Assembly (NCBI RefSeq): GCF_009730915.1
Contig: NC_052472.1
Location: 19,374,382 to 19,438,381, forward strand
Origin: Dioscorea cayenensis subsp. rotundata
Taxonomy: Eukaryota > Streptophyta > Magnoliopsida > Dioscoreales > Dioscoreaceae
Direction: 5' to 3'
Length of the DNA stretch: 64,000 nt
Positions 1 through 10,090 of the stretch are shown here, piece by piece. The notes under the pieces are model-generated. The model saw nothing but the letters and a program-made list of their open reading frames with translations. It was not told the origin of the DNA and did no database searches. Position 1 is the stretch's first letter, and each line of letters starts with the position of its first letter. The translations under genes were made by a program, and so were the position numbers.

Positions 1-398
1 AAGAAGAAATGATGGCAGTTGGTGTCAAAGGTTCATTCAATGCTATCATCGCTGCTGATGATGTTTACCGTGGGAAGCCTGATCCTGAAATGTTTGTGTA
101 TGCTTCTCAGCTTCTTAGCTTTATACCAGAACGGTGCATTGTGTTTGGGAATTCGAATTTGACTGTGGAAGCTGCACATGATGCTCGGATGAAATGTGTG
201 GCTGTTGCAAGTAAGCAACCGGTGTATGAGCTTAGTGCTGCAGATCTTGTTGTGAGAAGGCTTGATGAACTTTCTGTTGTGGATTTGAAGAACCTTGCTG
301 ATATTGATTCTTTAGAGTTTGTGTCCGAAGAACCGGAGCTCGTGGAAGATGTGTCTCCGGCCACCGTCTCGGTGGCTTCTGATGATCTATTCTGGTAA
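1..398 (+). CDS. HAD-superfamily hydrolase (CbbY/PyrP2-like), C-terminal part, 5' end outside window
   Basis: The open frame runs in from the window edge (codons in phase with the ATG at position 9) and ends in TAA at 396-398, giving about the last 131 residues. It carries the HAD motif III region DDVYRGKPDPEMF (Lys plus Asp-Pro) and the motif IV block CIVFGNSNLTVEAAHDARM. It ends in an acidic tail and the terminal DDLFW. Plant chloroplast HAD proteins of the 5-amino-6-(5-phosphoribitylamino)uracil phosphatase type (riboflavin pathway) have this layout, but I cannot confirm the substrate. The usual acidic pair of motif IV is replaced by Gly-Asn, which may be a subfamily feature. The internal methionines at 9 and 12 are not likely starts. 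A decayed copy of this 3' end lies at 8086-8907. Confidence 0.8.
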   Translation, partial: EEMMAVGVKGSFNAIIAADDVYRGKPDPEMFVYASQLLSFIPERCIVFGNSNLTVEAAHDARMKCVAVASKQPVYELSAADLVVRRLDELSVVDLKNLADIDSLEFVSEEPELVEDVSPATVSVASDDLFW

Positions 399-1850
399 GA
401 TTTCTTGGTTGTACAGTTTATTGTTTTGCTTGATTGATGTAAGTAGTAAATTGGTAATTGATTATCACTGATTATGCTAGATATTAAGAGCAGCATAGGA
501 TCCTCTTCTCTGAATACTGTATATATATTAGAGATAAGAAGAGAGGATGAATGATTTATATAGTTGGGTGGTCCGCATTGGCACCCTTGTTTCGGAAAAC
601 CGAAAACATGACATGTATTTTGTGCACATTTATTCGAATTCAGAATGTTGTGCTAGAATGTTATTAAAAAAGGAAAGTAAATTTACAAATGGTTTACTGG
701 AATCTGCATTTGAAAATGTTACATTTATTCTGTCATTTGTTCTTTTGAAAATGCTTGTGCTTGAGTATGATTCATGAATAGGAATGCCATAATTAACTAA
801 CATATTTATATATTGGATGTAACTATTACAAGATAATTGCGACCTCGATCTTATGGAATGCTTGTTATGTTATTCTTTTTTATTCTGCTTTGTAAGAGTC
901 ATGGTAGCCTATTATATCAGTGATTATATATTCAATAAGATGGGCAATGCAACACATCTTTTTTGAATTACTCATTTATGATTTTGTTTCTTGGCATAGA
1001 AATATTCAAACCTTTTGTTAATACATTGAAGAATGCCTGATTTTTGAGATAATAATCATGTATTCGGACTTGCTGACTGATGCTACAAAGCTTAGTTATA
1101 AAATTTATGCCAAACGAACACCTGAACTTTATCTTACCTTTGTTTTATTTAACACTTGAACCTTGTGGGTTAATGAGTTGAGACACTTTTTATTGTTCAC
1201 AATGGAAAAAGAGTGGCATGCATCTGTTTGTTTATTGCCAACAAAAAGACAGGAGACTTAAGAGAATACTGCATATATTGCTACAAAGATTAGAAAAAAA
1301 CAATTACATATCAATGATTAATTGCAATTAAATTTAATGTCACTGTTTAATTAATCAAATGGAAGCATAACATTTTCATTCAATCTGAATTTACAACATA
1401 CATTCACTGTAAACTATGTTAGCTTGGTATTGAGAATTCCTCCTCTTTTACAACTTTTTGTAAGAGCATTGTTTTTGCCAAAGTTTCTGATGAAAAATTA
1501 AACTTCACCAAAGAATGTTGGTAATTCTATATAATTAGAACAATAACTAGCCTTGAAGAGCAATGCAGTAAAAATCCTATAGTAAGAAGAATGTATGTCT
1601 TTCCTTTACTCTGTAAAATTAACAATCTCTTTGTCTGAGTCCTTCAACTCTGGTTTTTCTTCCAAGTCATTGACCTTCCAGAAACTGAACGACATAAGGA
1701 AATCAAAGTGCATTTTGGTAATCATTCTAACAATTAGGTTTTGATGCACATCTATACCAATCTCCTATAGCCTCTGCAATTGTCTCAGCCAAGCATAATA
1801 CATTTCTTTTATTATTCAGAGTAAATTTGAAGAATAGTGTCATAGGTCCT
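134..1850 (+). repeat. Direct segmental duplication, copy 1 (HAD 3' end, flank, end of a pectin acetylesterase)
   Basis: This block aligns by eye with 8086-10300 in the same orientation. Shared landmarks include the HAD coding end, the flank at about 811 against 9195 (ATTGGATGTAACTATT against ATTAGATGTAACCATT), 1038 against 9424, and 1249 against 9599. Copy 1 keeps a readable HAD gene but only a scrap of the convergent pectin acetylesterase last exon, with about 95 bases lost relative to copy 2. From 399 to about 1740 I see no other gene, only this duplicated 3' flank. Confidence 0.8.
1752..1785 (-). pseudogene. Relic of a pectin acetylesterase last exon
   Basis: Read on the minus strand, this piece encodes TIAEAIGDWY. 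It matches the start of the last exon of the intact-looking gene at 10228 and below ([14 protein letters not shown]). The surrounding bases also match 10200-10295. Everything after the Tyr codon is lost or diverged, so it is a dead copy left by the duplication. Confidence 0.7.
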
Positions 1851-1883
1851 AGATCAACTTCTGGTAATGGGATTTTTGTGGGA

Positions 1884-2010
1884 ATATATTATAAATAAAT
1901 AACTAATGGCAATATGTATAGAAAAAAATATTACTAGAAAGCTATTAACATTAATAGTTATTTTCTTTTACTTTATATTTATGCCATTTATTTCTTATTG
2001 ATGGTTTTGG
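1884..2010. repeat. Dispersed repeat, also at about 16050-16180
   Basis: The stretch containing AATAAATAACTAATGGCAA, a long A-run with ATTACT and a TTATTTTCTTTTACTTTATA tract resembles 16050-16180 in order and spacing. No coding signal or clear termini are visible. It is an unclassified AT-rich repeat. Confidence 0.4.
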
Positions 2011-2079
2011 AGGTTATTTTAGAGATTAGGTTCTATATATCTTACTTTGACCATTAAAGTTGAGCTTGGAATATCCTCC

Positions 2080-3015
2080 AGGCCTGTTTGGTTGTCTGTA
2101 AATGAAATTACATGCAAGTGAAATTACAGTGTAAGTGAAAATGTTGTATTTCAACTTACATCATTACTGTTTGGTATGCTGTAAGTAGAAATGATGCATT
2201 TATTTTTTATTTGTTTGGTTTGATGTCAGTTTAAAGAGATAGTTATCATGTAAGTGATGAGATTATTAATATTACTTATTATTATTAATAAATATTTAAT
2301 ATTCTTCACTAAAATTAATTTAAATAAAATTAATTAATTAATTTAATAAATTTAAAAATATTTAATATTTCTTAAATTTTATTACTTGGAAAAAATTATT
2401 ATTAATTTTATTAATTTTATAAAAATTTATGATAAAATATTTAATTATATAAATACTAAATTATAAAAATATAATATTTATTTAATTATAAAAACTATGA
2501 TATTTATTTAATTTTATTACTTACAAATATTTTTATAATTAATTTTTAAAAACAATATAATATTTTCAATTAAAAAAATATTTTTACCATAAAAATATTT
2601 AATCATATAAAGTATTAAATTATTTAATTATTATTTAATTTTTATTACTTAAAAATATTTTTTATACTTATTTTTAAAAACAATATAATATTTTCAATAA
2701 AAAAATATTGAAAATATTTATTGTTTTAAAATATTTAAATATTTCTTTAACTTTTATTACTTAAAAATATTTTTATAATTAAATTTAAAAAAATAATTTA
2801 TTTTTATTAAATATTTTTATAATTAAATATGATGGTGAGAGGATATCATTTATTTACTGCATTTTCAAACACGACGAATTTGTTGTAAAGTTGAACATTA
2901 CTTTCAATTGTGAAAGTGAAATGCTATAAGTTTGAAATCAAATGAAATTGGGTGAAACGTAAGTGCATTTACATGTAAGTGGAATTTTTACAGTAAACCA
3001 AATAATCACTTACAT
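2080..3015. mobile_element. MITE-like element, AT-rich, with internal tandem repeats
   Basis: The left end reads GGCCTGTTTGGTTGTCTGTA and the right end, reverse-complemented, reads TTTGGTTTACTGTAAAAATT, followed in both by ACATG(C/T)AAGTG-like sequence. This gives imperfect inverted termini of the common plant GGCCTGTTTGG type. The inside is extremely AT-rich with no reading frame. It contains about four copies of a unit beginning TTTTATTACTT, starting near 2379, 2513, 2641 and 2754 (spacing about 113-134 bases). The superfamily is uncertain because the right terminus is degraded and no target duplication is obvious. Confidence 0.55.
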
Positions 3016-3184
3016 ATAAAATTATTTACATTCTGACTATTCTACGAGTAAATTAATATCTTTTTATATTACGAGTATTTACATACGTAACGAAATTTTT
3101 CAAAAAACGTGGAAAGAAATTTAAAAACATGTTGTTAACATTTCGTCAGATAATTATACATAAATTTAATGTATTTGTAATGAC

Positions 3185-3260
3185 AAAACCTATTAGAGTT
3201 TTTGTTTGTGGAAGTCTTATTTCCACATTGTATGACCATATACTGGGTTGATGATCCTAT
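3185..3260 (-). pseudogene. Exon relic of the C2-domain protein gene
   Basis: On the minus strand an acceptor AG is followed by codons for SSTQYMVIQCGNKT. This corresponds to SSSQYVVMQCGTKT in the C2 gene exon at 19108-19174. The intron-side bases beyond it (GATGATCCT, then AAATTAAC and GAAGATATAGAA) also match 19170-19220. None of the other C2 exons is visible here, so it is an isolated duplicated fragment. Confidence 0.65.
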
Positions 3261-4825
3261 GATCAAAATTAACAAAATTAATTAACAGTAAAGGAAGATA
3301 TAGAAAAATTATAAATAGAAATATACACATAAAAATCATGATACTTCAAATAGTTAAATCAAAACCATTTCTATTTTTTTAAATCAAAGCCATTTCTATT
3401 TTGAATTTGATTTCCTCCCAACTATTCAAGAGATGAAGGATTTGAATCTGTAATTTGTCCACAAAGATTTAAATCGAAGTGATATTTATTTATTTTTATT
3501 ATTCACCAGAATTTTTCAAAATAGAGATTGTTTTGTTCACTTTGATCATTCACAATTTTGCTGGATCAAAGATTTTTACTTAGTTTATCCTCAAACGAAC
3601 CCACATATCACAACATGCAAAATCTCACAGGGTAGATCAAACTTAAATATTATTCGTGAATTATTTGGTTCAACTAATGAATGGAATTGTCTCTTTTTAA
3701 CTTGTCTTATATCATCTTGTATGTTTAGATAAAACAATGATTATAAGTCCAGGGACGGGCAAGCGGCTTGATGGTAGAGGTATGTGCTGGCTAAAAAGCT
3801 AAATATAAAAAGTATAATCTAGCTTAAAATAATTTATTTTAAATATAATGTACTAAATATAACCAAAATTTGGAATACATATATTAAAATATAAAAGATA
3901 CGTTTAAAATTTTTACATTATCTGAATGAAAATATGCGAGATGATAATTGACGACAGAATACGTCGAGTTTGTATAAATACCATGAAATTGATGGTGCTC
4001 ACTACAAATGGGAATCAGAAACTGCTGCTTATACTCATTGTTGTTTCGCTCTAGCGATATACTGGTAGACATTATAATATAGGTATGTATATATATGTGG
4101 GTCTACACGATCAAATCTCGAACTAAAATTACTTCAAATTTGTATATATCTAAGATTTATTTTATTAAAAATTTTGAAATAATAGTAATTTTTAAATTTA
4201 AAATAAAATGTGATGCAAAAATTTATATATAAGATTTATTTTATTAAAATTTTTGGAAATAATAAGAATTTTTAAATTAAAAATGAAAACGTGATGACTA
4301 TGTGAGTTTGAGCTGCAAAGGATCGAGCATCCCAAAACCCATGGATCAAACCCACTAACCACTCAAGCACACCCATACTACTACTTTTATATGTCCAAAA
4401 TATTGTATTTTACATGAAAATTAAATATAAAAATCGAAAATCACAAAATCTTATATTGTTTAAAAAGTATTTTCTCCCAAGACCGAGCATAGCACAAGCA
4501 TGTTCGGCCCCGATTATAACCCCATAAATGTTTTTTAATTTTGAGGTCAGAATCAGGACTAGATATAATAATAATAACTTCAATGGGACAAACCAAGCAA
4601 GTTATATTACTTATAAATCTCTAGGTAGAATGAAAAAGTCATACATATAAAAGAGAGACCTAGCAAATGGAGTCTTAGGATATTCAGCCGACAAACAATG
4701 GCCACTCTGCCTATTGTTCTCTAAGGCTTGTTTTAGATTACAAGATGTTGAATCTTGTATCCATTATGATATAATTTGGTTGCTTGGTCATGCTGGATAT
4801 TCAGATAAAGCTGAGGATTTGTAGA
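3261..4825. other. Intergenic, no gene seen
   Basis: AT-rich sequence. About 3261-3720 continues the weak similarity to the C2 gene intron near 19200-19440. Two patches have tRNA-like character (a TGGTAGAGG motif near 3775, and on the minus strand GGGTTTGATCC near 4340), which may be old SINE debris. A short minus-strand frame at 3884-4072 has no recognisable product. Confidence 0.5.
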
Positions 4826-5079
4826 CTTGTTTGGATTGACTTTATCAAAAAATGTGTAGTTTAGTTGAAGTGCTTCTGAAAAAAGTGCTTCTCCAGAATC
4901 ACTTTTTGTATTTTCTGTTTTGTATTTTCTGTTTGTATTAGTTTAGTCGTTAGCTTTTTAAAAACTGCTTTTTCGGTTTTTACATTCGAAACTTTTTAAA
5001 AGTCATCATAACAACATTTGAAGCCGAAAGTGTTTAACTTATAGCACTAGTGGATTTTTCAAAATCCAATCCAAACAAG
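4826..5079. mobile_element. Short foldback MITE
   Basis: The left end CTTGTTTGGATTGACTTTAT pairs with the reverse complement of the right end, CTTGTTTGGATTGGATTTTG. The element is about 254 bases and has no reading frame. Its interior has GTGCTTCT and TGTATTTTCTG repeats. I did not identify a convincing target duplication, so the superfamily is left open. Confidence 0.65.
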
Positions 5080-5599
5080 ATCACCCTTAGACCCTGATCT
5101 CAGTTTTGTTGAAAGCTCATTTGGCCTCATACAATACATATCATGATGCTGCAATTGCAAGGTTTGTTGGTGCGAAGCTCATTGATCTGATTTCAATGAA
5201 CATTGGAAACTATGTATTATTATTGAATACAGATAATAACACATAGAAAAAGTGAAATGATACGAAATGTTACCTATTTCTGCAAACAATGCACTGAACA
5301 AATGTGAATATATATATAAATTTGTTCTGGAATTTGTCTGCCATCAAAATTTTTGAAAAAATTGAAGCGATAAGATGATACCAAATGTTGTAGGTTTCTG
5401 CAAACAATTACAGGTTAACAATGGCAAATGCCTCTAGATATCACAAATCATATAAATCTTTCAACCAACCATTATTCTATAAATAATATCAAATAGTTTA
5501 ACAATGGCAAATGCCTTTAGAAATGACAGACACAATCAATTCTGAAAAATTGTACAACAAAAACCAACGGCGTTGAAGCAATGAGAGAATAATTAATGG
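5080..5599. other. Non-coding flank related to 6540-6700
   Basis: No gene is visible. The stretch from about 5470 (TATAAATAATATCAAATAG, later AAGCAATGAGAGAA) parallels 6555-6690 (TATAAACAACATCAAACAG, AAGCAATGAGAGAA). It is therefore an old duplicate of the 3' flank of the GDP-fucose synthase relic. Confidence 0.5.
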
Positions 5600-5680
5600 C
5601 AATGCAAATTACCACCACTTGAGATCTGTTCAATATGCTGCCCCATCACATTCTCAATATAGTAGTTGCAAGTAAGCTTC
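5600..5680 (-). pseudogene. C-terminal relic of a second GDP-L-fucose synthase copy
   Basis: The minus strand encodes CNYYIENVMGQHIEQIS. This resembles the end of the larger relic at 6714 (TYMWYVENMVKQQP) and the usual WYLENV-type end of plant GDP-L-fucose synthases. The downstream flank is also duplicated. Only this tail is left, so a tandem copy was mostly deleted. Identification rests on a short match plus the shared flank. Confidence 0.5.
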
Positions 5681-6129
5681 TAAAATTTCATTATCTTTTC
5701 CTGAACAAGAATCAAATGAATGAATCATGCTTTAAAATGATTATGATGAAGCTTTAAAAGATTTAAGACGTGTAAGGTATGAAACAAAAAAATGGCCGAT
5801 GAGAAAAAAATTGAAATGCAATAAAACATGTTAGATATAACTCCTGAAAAAGAAGATCCAAGACCAATAGAATATCAACAATGCACACTAAGTTGTCATA
5901 TAATGAAATTGTAAAAAACAGCAGGAAGATTTTCAACAATCCTTCAATATTTCCAACTTGAAATCAATGGTCAATGTCTCAAGAATGATCTGGTTTTCAA
6001 AGAACAATAACACAAATGGCTATATTCAGTCAACAAAAAATTACATGAAACATTAAAGAAATCACAAAACAAAAGTAGTAATCAAGAACTAGACAATTAA
6101 AAATAACTCCTTTGGATACTAATTTCCAA

Positions 6130-6570
6130 TCAAGAACTGCCAATGCCTTTAACCAAAAAAGTTATAATTTTCAAGTTATCACAAATGCCATAAGCTCGAG
6201 GAGTACACTAATCTAATCTCGCTCAAGGATGCATCCAAATCAAATCTAATTCATTTAGACTTCACAGATAGTAACACAGAAAGATCAACACCATTTTCAT
6301 GGAACACTTAAACTAATCATATAAATCTTTGAACAAGAAATTACAAGAATTGGCAATCCCATTAATCAAAAAAGAAATAAATTTCAAGTTATCACAAATG
6401 CCATAAGCTCAAAGAATGCACTAATCTAATCTCTCTCAGGGATGCATCTAAATCAAATCCAATTCATTTAGATTTCACAGATAGAAACACAAAAAGATTA
6501 ACACCATTTCCATGGAACACTTCAACTAATCATATATATCTTTGAACAAGAAATTACTCTATAAACAACA
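6130..6570. repeat. Two-copy tandem duplication, period about 216 bases
   Basis: ACAAATGCCATAAGCTC occurs at about 6181 and again at about 6397. The following bases, up to CATGGAACACTT and CTTTGAACAAGAAATTAC, repeat in the same order with scattered substitutions. It lies in the 3' flank of the GDP-fucose synthase relic and contains no reading frame. Confidence 0.8.
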
Positions 6571-6713
6571 TCAAACAGATTAACAATGAGCAACACTACG
6601 CCTCTAAAAATAACAACTTTGATAAATTTTCACAAAATGATACAACAAAAACAAACAGCAAGGAAGCAATGAGAGAACAGAGAGAAAGCAAATTACCAGC
6701 AGCTGAAATCTCC

Positions 6714-7766
6714 TCAAGGTTGCTGCTTTACCATATTCTCCACATACCACATGTAAAGTTTCCTCGAGCCCTTCCTGAAGACTGATCTTTGGCTCCCCAA
6801 CCCATCCCGGCCAGCTTCGAAGCTATCCATCAGCTTCCTCGGAGTCCCATCGAGGCTTCGCTTCTATCCCAAACAAGCTCCCTTCAAACCCCCACCACCT
6901 CCTTCACCATCTCTGCCAACTCTTTAATGCTCACCTCCTTTCCACTCCCCACATTGACATGCTCCAATCCTGAATAATTCTCCATCAAGAACACCACCGC
7001 ATCGGCGAGATCATCAACATGAAGGAACTCCCTCAACGGTGACCCCTGACCCCAAACCACCACCTCCTTCGCCTGAACAACCTTGGCCTCATGGAATCTC
7101 CCTTATCAGAGCAGGCAAAAACATGGGAATTATCAGGATGGAAGTTATCTCGAGGACCATACAAATTGGTTGGCATTGCAGAGATAGCATCAAATCCATG
7201 CTGCAAATCGAAAAAGCTTGGCAAGTCTTGATCCCGGCGATCTTAGCAACAGCGTACCATTCATTCGTCGGCTCAAGAGGGCGGTGAGCAGCGCGGATTC
7301 AGGGATGGGTTGCGGTGCGAACTTGGGGTAGATGCGAGGAGGATCCGAGGAAAAGGGAGCTCTTTGGTACCAAATTTGTGGGCGGAGAGGATGACATTGG
7401 TCTGGATGAGAAGATTAACAGCGATGAAATCGGCGGGGTAGGTGGAGTTGGCGAGAATGCCGCCGACCTTGGCGGCAGCGAGGAAGACGAAATGGGGACG
7501 GTGGACGGAGAAGAAGGCCTCGACATCGGCCTGGCGGGTGAGATCGAGGGTGGAGTGGGGAGCGAGGAGAAGGTTGGTGAAGCCGAGAGCGTGGAGGCGG
7601 CGGGTGATGGCGGAGCCGACGAGGCCTTGGTGGCCGGCGACGAAGATCGGTGCGGCCTTGTCGGCGAGGAAGGAGGAGCCTGAGAAGAGAGATTAGGGTT
7701 AAAATTAGGGTTTGAGTTTTTGGAGAAAGAGAAGGCGGTGAGCTTACTGGCGTCGAAGGTTCCCAT
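6714..7766 (-). pseudogene. GDP-L-fucose synthase (GER-type), frameshifted
   Basis: The family makes GDP-L-fucose from GDP-4-keto-6-deoxymannose in the cytosol, for cell-wall and glycoprotein fucosylation. On the minus strand the product can be followed almost end to end in changing frames: the NADP-binding loop FVAGHQGLVGSA, then LAAAKVGGI, PKFAPQPIPESALL, the catalytic WYAVAK (Tyr-x3-Lys), [42 protein letters not shown], and a WYVENM tail before the stop at 6714-6716. About 351 codons and no intron fit the family. At least five shifts break it: after the first ~34 codons, at LGSS/IYPK, at LLT/LEPTNE, at CQA/QHGF, and around NSHV. The ATG at 7766 is the only good start but is out of frame with the Rossmann fold. 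It is a pseudogene, or very poor sequence. Confidence 0.85.
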
Positions 7767-8085
7767 TGCGTCGGTAAATGGTCAATGAACACACCGGGCG
7801 AGATTTATGGGTAGTTTGTGGGAGAGATGGAAGCTGTGTCCATGTGATTGTCACGTGATATGAATGGAATTAAATAATAAGAAAATTATAAAAAAATTAG
7901 GATTTTGAGGAAATAAACGAGATCTTGGCAATGGATACAAACAATATATAGAGTAATATGATATCCAAGTCATAAGGTGGACTGTGCACGGATAGATGGC
8001 TGGCTGGAATTATTTTTAAATTATTTATTTATTTATTTATTTATTCGATAAATATGATAAGTAGAGTATAATCAGGGGCATGCAT
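7767..8085. other. Upstream flank of the GDP-fucose synthase relic, no gene
   Basis: This stretch is GC-rich near 7800 and then AT-rich, with a TTTA run at about 8018-8042. Nothing coding is seen. The left breakpoint of duplication copy 2 is close to 8086. Confidence 0.5.
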
Positions 8086-8907
8086 ACATTGCATTATGTT
8101 TGGAGTTCAAATTTGCATGTGGAGGCCGCACGTGATACTCGGATGAAATATGTGGCTTGGGGCGGTAAAATATCGACTTAATATCTTTGAGATGTGATTT
8201 CGATCATAAAATGAAGCTCGCTTTTTATATTTAATACAACAGTTCATATTACTCTATTGTTTATATGAATTATGTCTATAAATATTGTGTAATGAGGATG
8301 AGAGATTATATGAAATAGAGAGGGTGAGTTGTTTCTAGTATGCAGTAGATTGAAAGAGTGGAGAAGTTTAGAGGAGGTTTTTGTCGTTATTTGATTTCAT
8401 TAAAACAAAGTAAAATCTTTGTTTTTAAGGTGAGTTTGATAATGTTCATGCAAGTAGCCTTTTATGTCATTTTTATACTTTTGTTATTCTCTACGATATA
8501 ACGAAGATCGCCTTCTTGTAGATATAAACTTATTTTTAGCTGAATTATGCTAAATTTGGTACATCTTATTTTGTTCTTGTGTGAATGCTTGTATATCATC
8601 TTTGCTTTGTCTACTTATTATGCTATTACTGGGTGTTTGTAAATAGATACACACCAAGTATCCGACAAATTGCTACACCTGCTCCACACTTCCTCACACG
8701 CAACAGTAAGCAACCAGTGTATGAATTTTTGTGCTGCAGCAGATCTTGTTCTGAGAAGGCTTGATGAGCTCTTTTGGTGTGGACTTGAAGAACCTTGTTG
8801 ACATTGATTTTTGAAGATTTCAGGTCTGAAGAACTAGATATGGAGGAAGAAGATGCATCTCCGATCGCGTCTTCATCAGTAGCATTTGATGATCTATTTT
8901 TGGTAAG
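8086..8907 (+). pseudogene. Truncated, interrupted copy of the HAD hydrolase 3' end
   Basis: Bases 8086-8156 match about 137-207 of the HAD gene, and 8700-8907 match about 208-398. Between them is a ~545-base insertion. Frame breaks are also present (an extra base run in the LCAAADLV and LFWC regions), and the terminal DDLF is followed by an altered stop region. The first ~140 bases of the copy-1 segment have no counterpart, so it never was a whole gene here. It is duplication copy 2 of the block at 134-1850. Confidence 0.8.
8157..8700. mobile_element. ~545-base insertion in the HAD copy, possibly an LTR
   Basis: The uninterrupted copy 1 shows that this stretch was inserted. It starts TGGGGCGGTAAAATATCG and ends near TTCCTCACAC. 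It contains a TATA-like CTATAAATATTG and no reading frame. Size and promoter-like content suggest a solo LTR, but I could not fix a clean 5-base target duplication, so the class is only a guess. Confidence 0.4.
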
Positions 8908-10090
8908 ATTTCTCGTTTGTATGATTCATTCTTTGATTTGATGTAAGTCTTAAGTTTGGTAATTGATAGAGCTGATTATGCAAGTTTTTTTTAGAGCATT
9001 AGATGCTCTTCTCTGAAATCTGGATATATTGAGAATCTTGTACTTGAATGTGATGTATAACAAAAACTAAGTAAATTTACAAATGCCTTTCTGGAGTCTG
9101 CATTTTTAAAATGCTTGAACTCTGGAGATGACATGTTAGTTGAAAATCCTTGTGCTTAATAAGTGGGTATGTTACCAAAATATATACATATATATATATA
9201 TTAGATGTAACCATTGCAAGATAGTTATGGCCTCAATGTTTTGGCTTATGGAATCCTTGTTATGTTCTTTTGATCTCTGCCTTGTAAGAATCATCTAAGC
9301 ATGTTTATATCAGTGCTTAATAAGATAGGCAATGGGACAAATCTTTTTATCAATTAGTCATTTATGATTGTGTTTCTTGTCTTAGAAATTAAACCTTTTG
9401 TTAATGCATTCAAGAATGCCTGATTCTTAAGATAATATTCATGGGTTAGGACTTGCTGACTGAAGCTACAAAACTTAGTTATAAAATTTAAGCCAAAAGA
9501 ACCCCTGAACTTTATCTTACCTTTATTTTGTTTTATTTAACACTTGAAACTTGAGGGTTAATGAGTTGAGACACACTTTAATTGTTCACAATGGAAAACA
9601 GGAGACTCAAGAGAATACTGCATACATTGTCACAAAGAGTAGACTACTATTACATATCAATAATTAATTGCAATTAAATCTAATGTCACTGTTGAATTAA
9701 CTAAATGGAAGCATAACAATATCATATAATCTGAATTTACAACATACATTTGCCTTAAACTATGTTAGCTTGGCATTGAGAATTTCTCCTCTCTTACATC
9801 TTTTTGTAAGAGCCTTGTTTTTGCCAAAGTTTCTGATGATAAATGAGTCTTTACCAAAGAATGTTGGTAATTCTATATAATTAGAACAATAACTTACTTT
9901 GAAGAGAGCAATGCAGTAAATTCCTATAGTAAAAAGAATGTATGTATTTCCTCTGCTCTGTGAAACTGATAATCTCCTTATCAGAGTCCTTCTGATCCGG
10001 GTTTTTCTTTCAAGTCATTGACCTTCCTGAAAACTCGAGCAATACTAGGAAGTCAACTATAAAAATTTTCAAGAACATTTCAGTGATCAT

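Noticed and set aside
4300..4380. tRNA gene on the minus strand (GGGTTTGATCC)
   Set aside because: Only a B-box-like word; no acceptor stem or anticodon arm could be folded around it. More likely SINE debris.
7315..7696. Plus-strand frames of 84-122 codons over the GDP-fucose synthase relic
   Set aside because: GC-rich shadows of the minus-strand coding sequence. Their residues have no family resemblance, while the minus strand gives GHQGLVG and WYAVAK.
7683..7710. Telomere-like TTAGGGTTAAAATTAGGG near the start of the GDP-fucose synthase relic
   Set aside because: Two irregular units at the 5' end of a gene, better explained as chance or a promoter telo-box than as a telomeric insertion.
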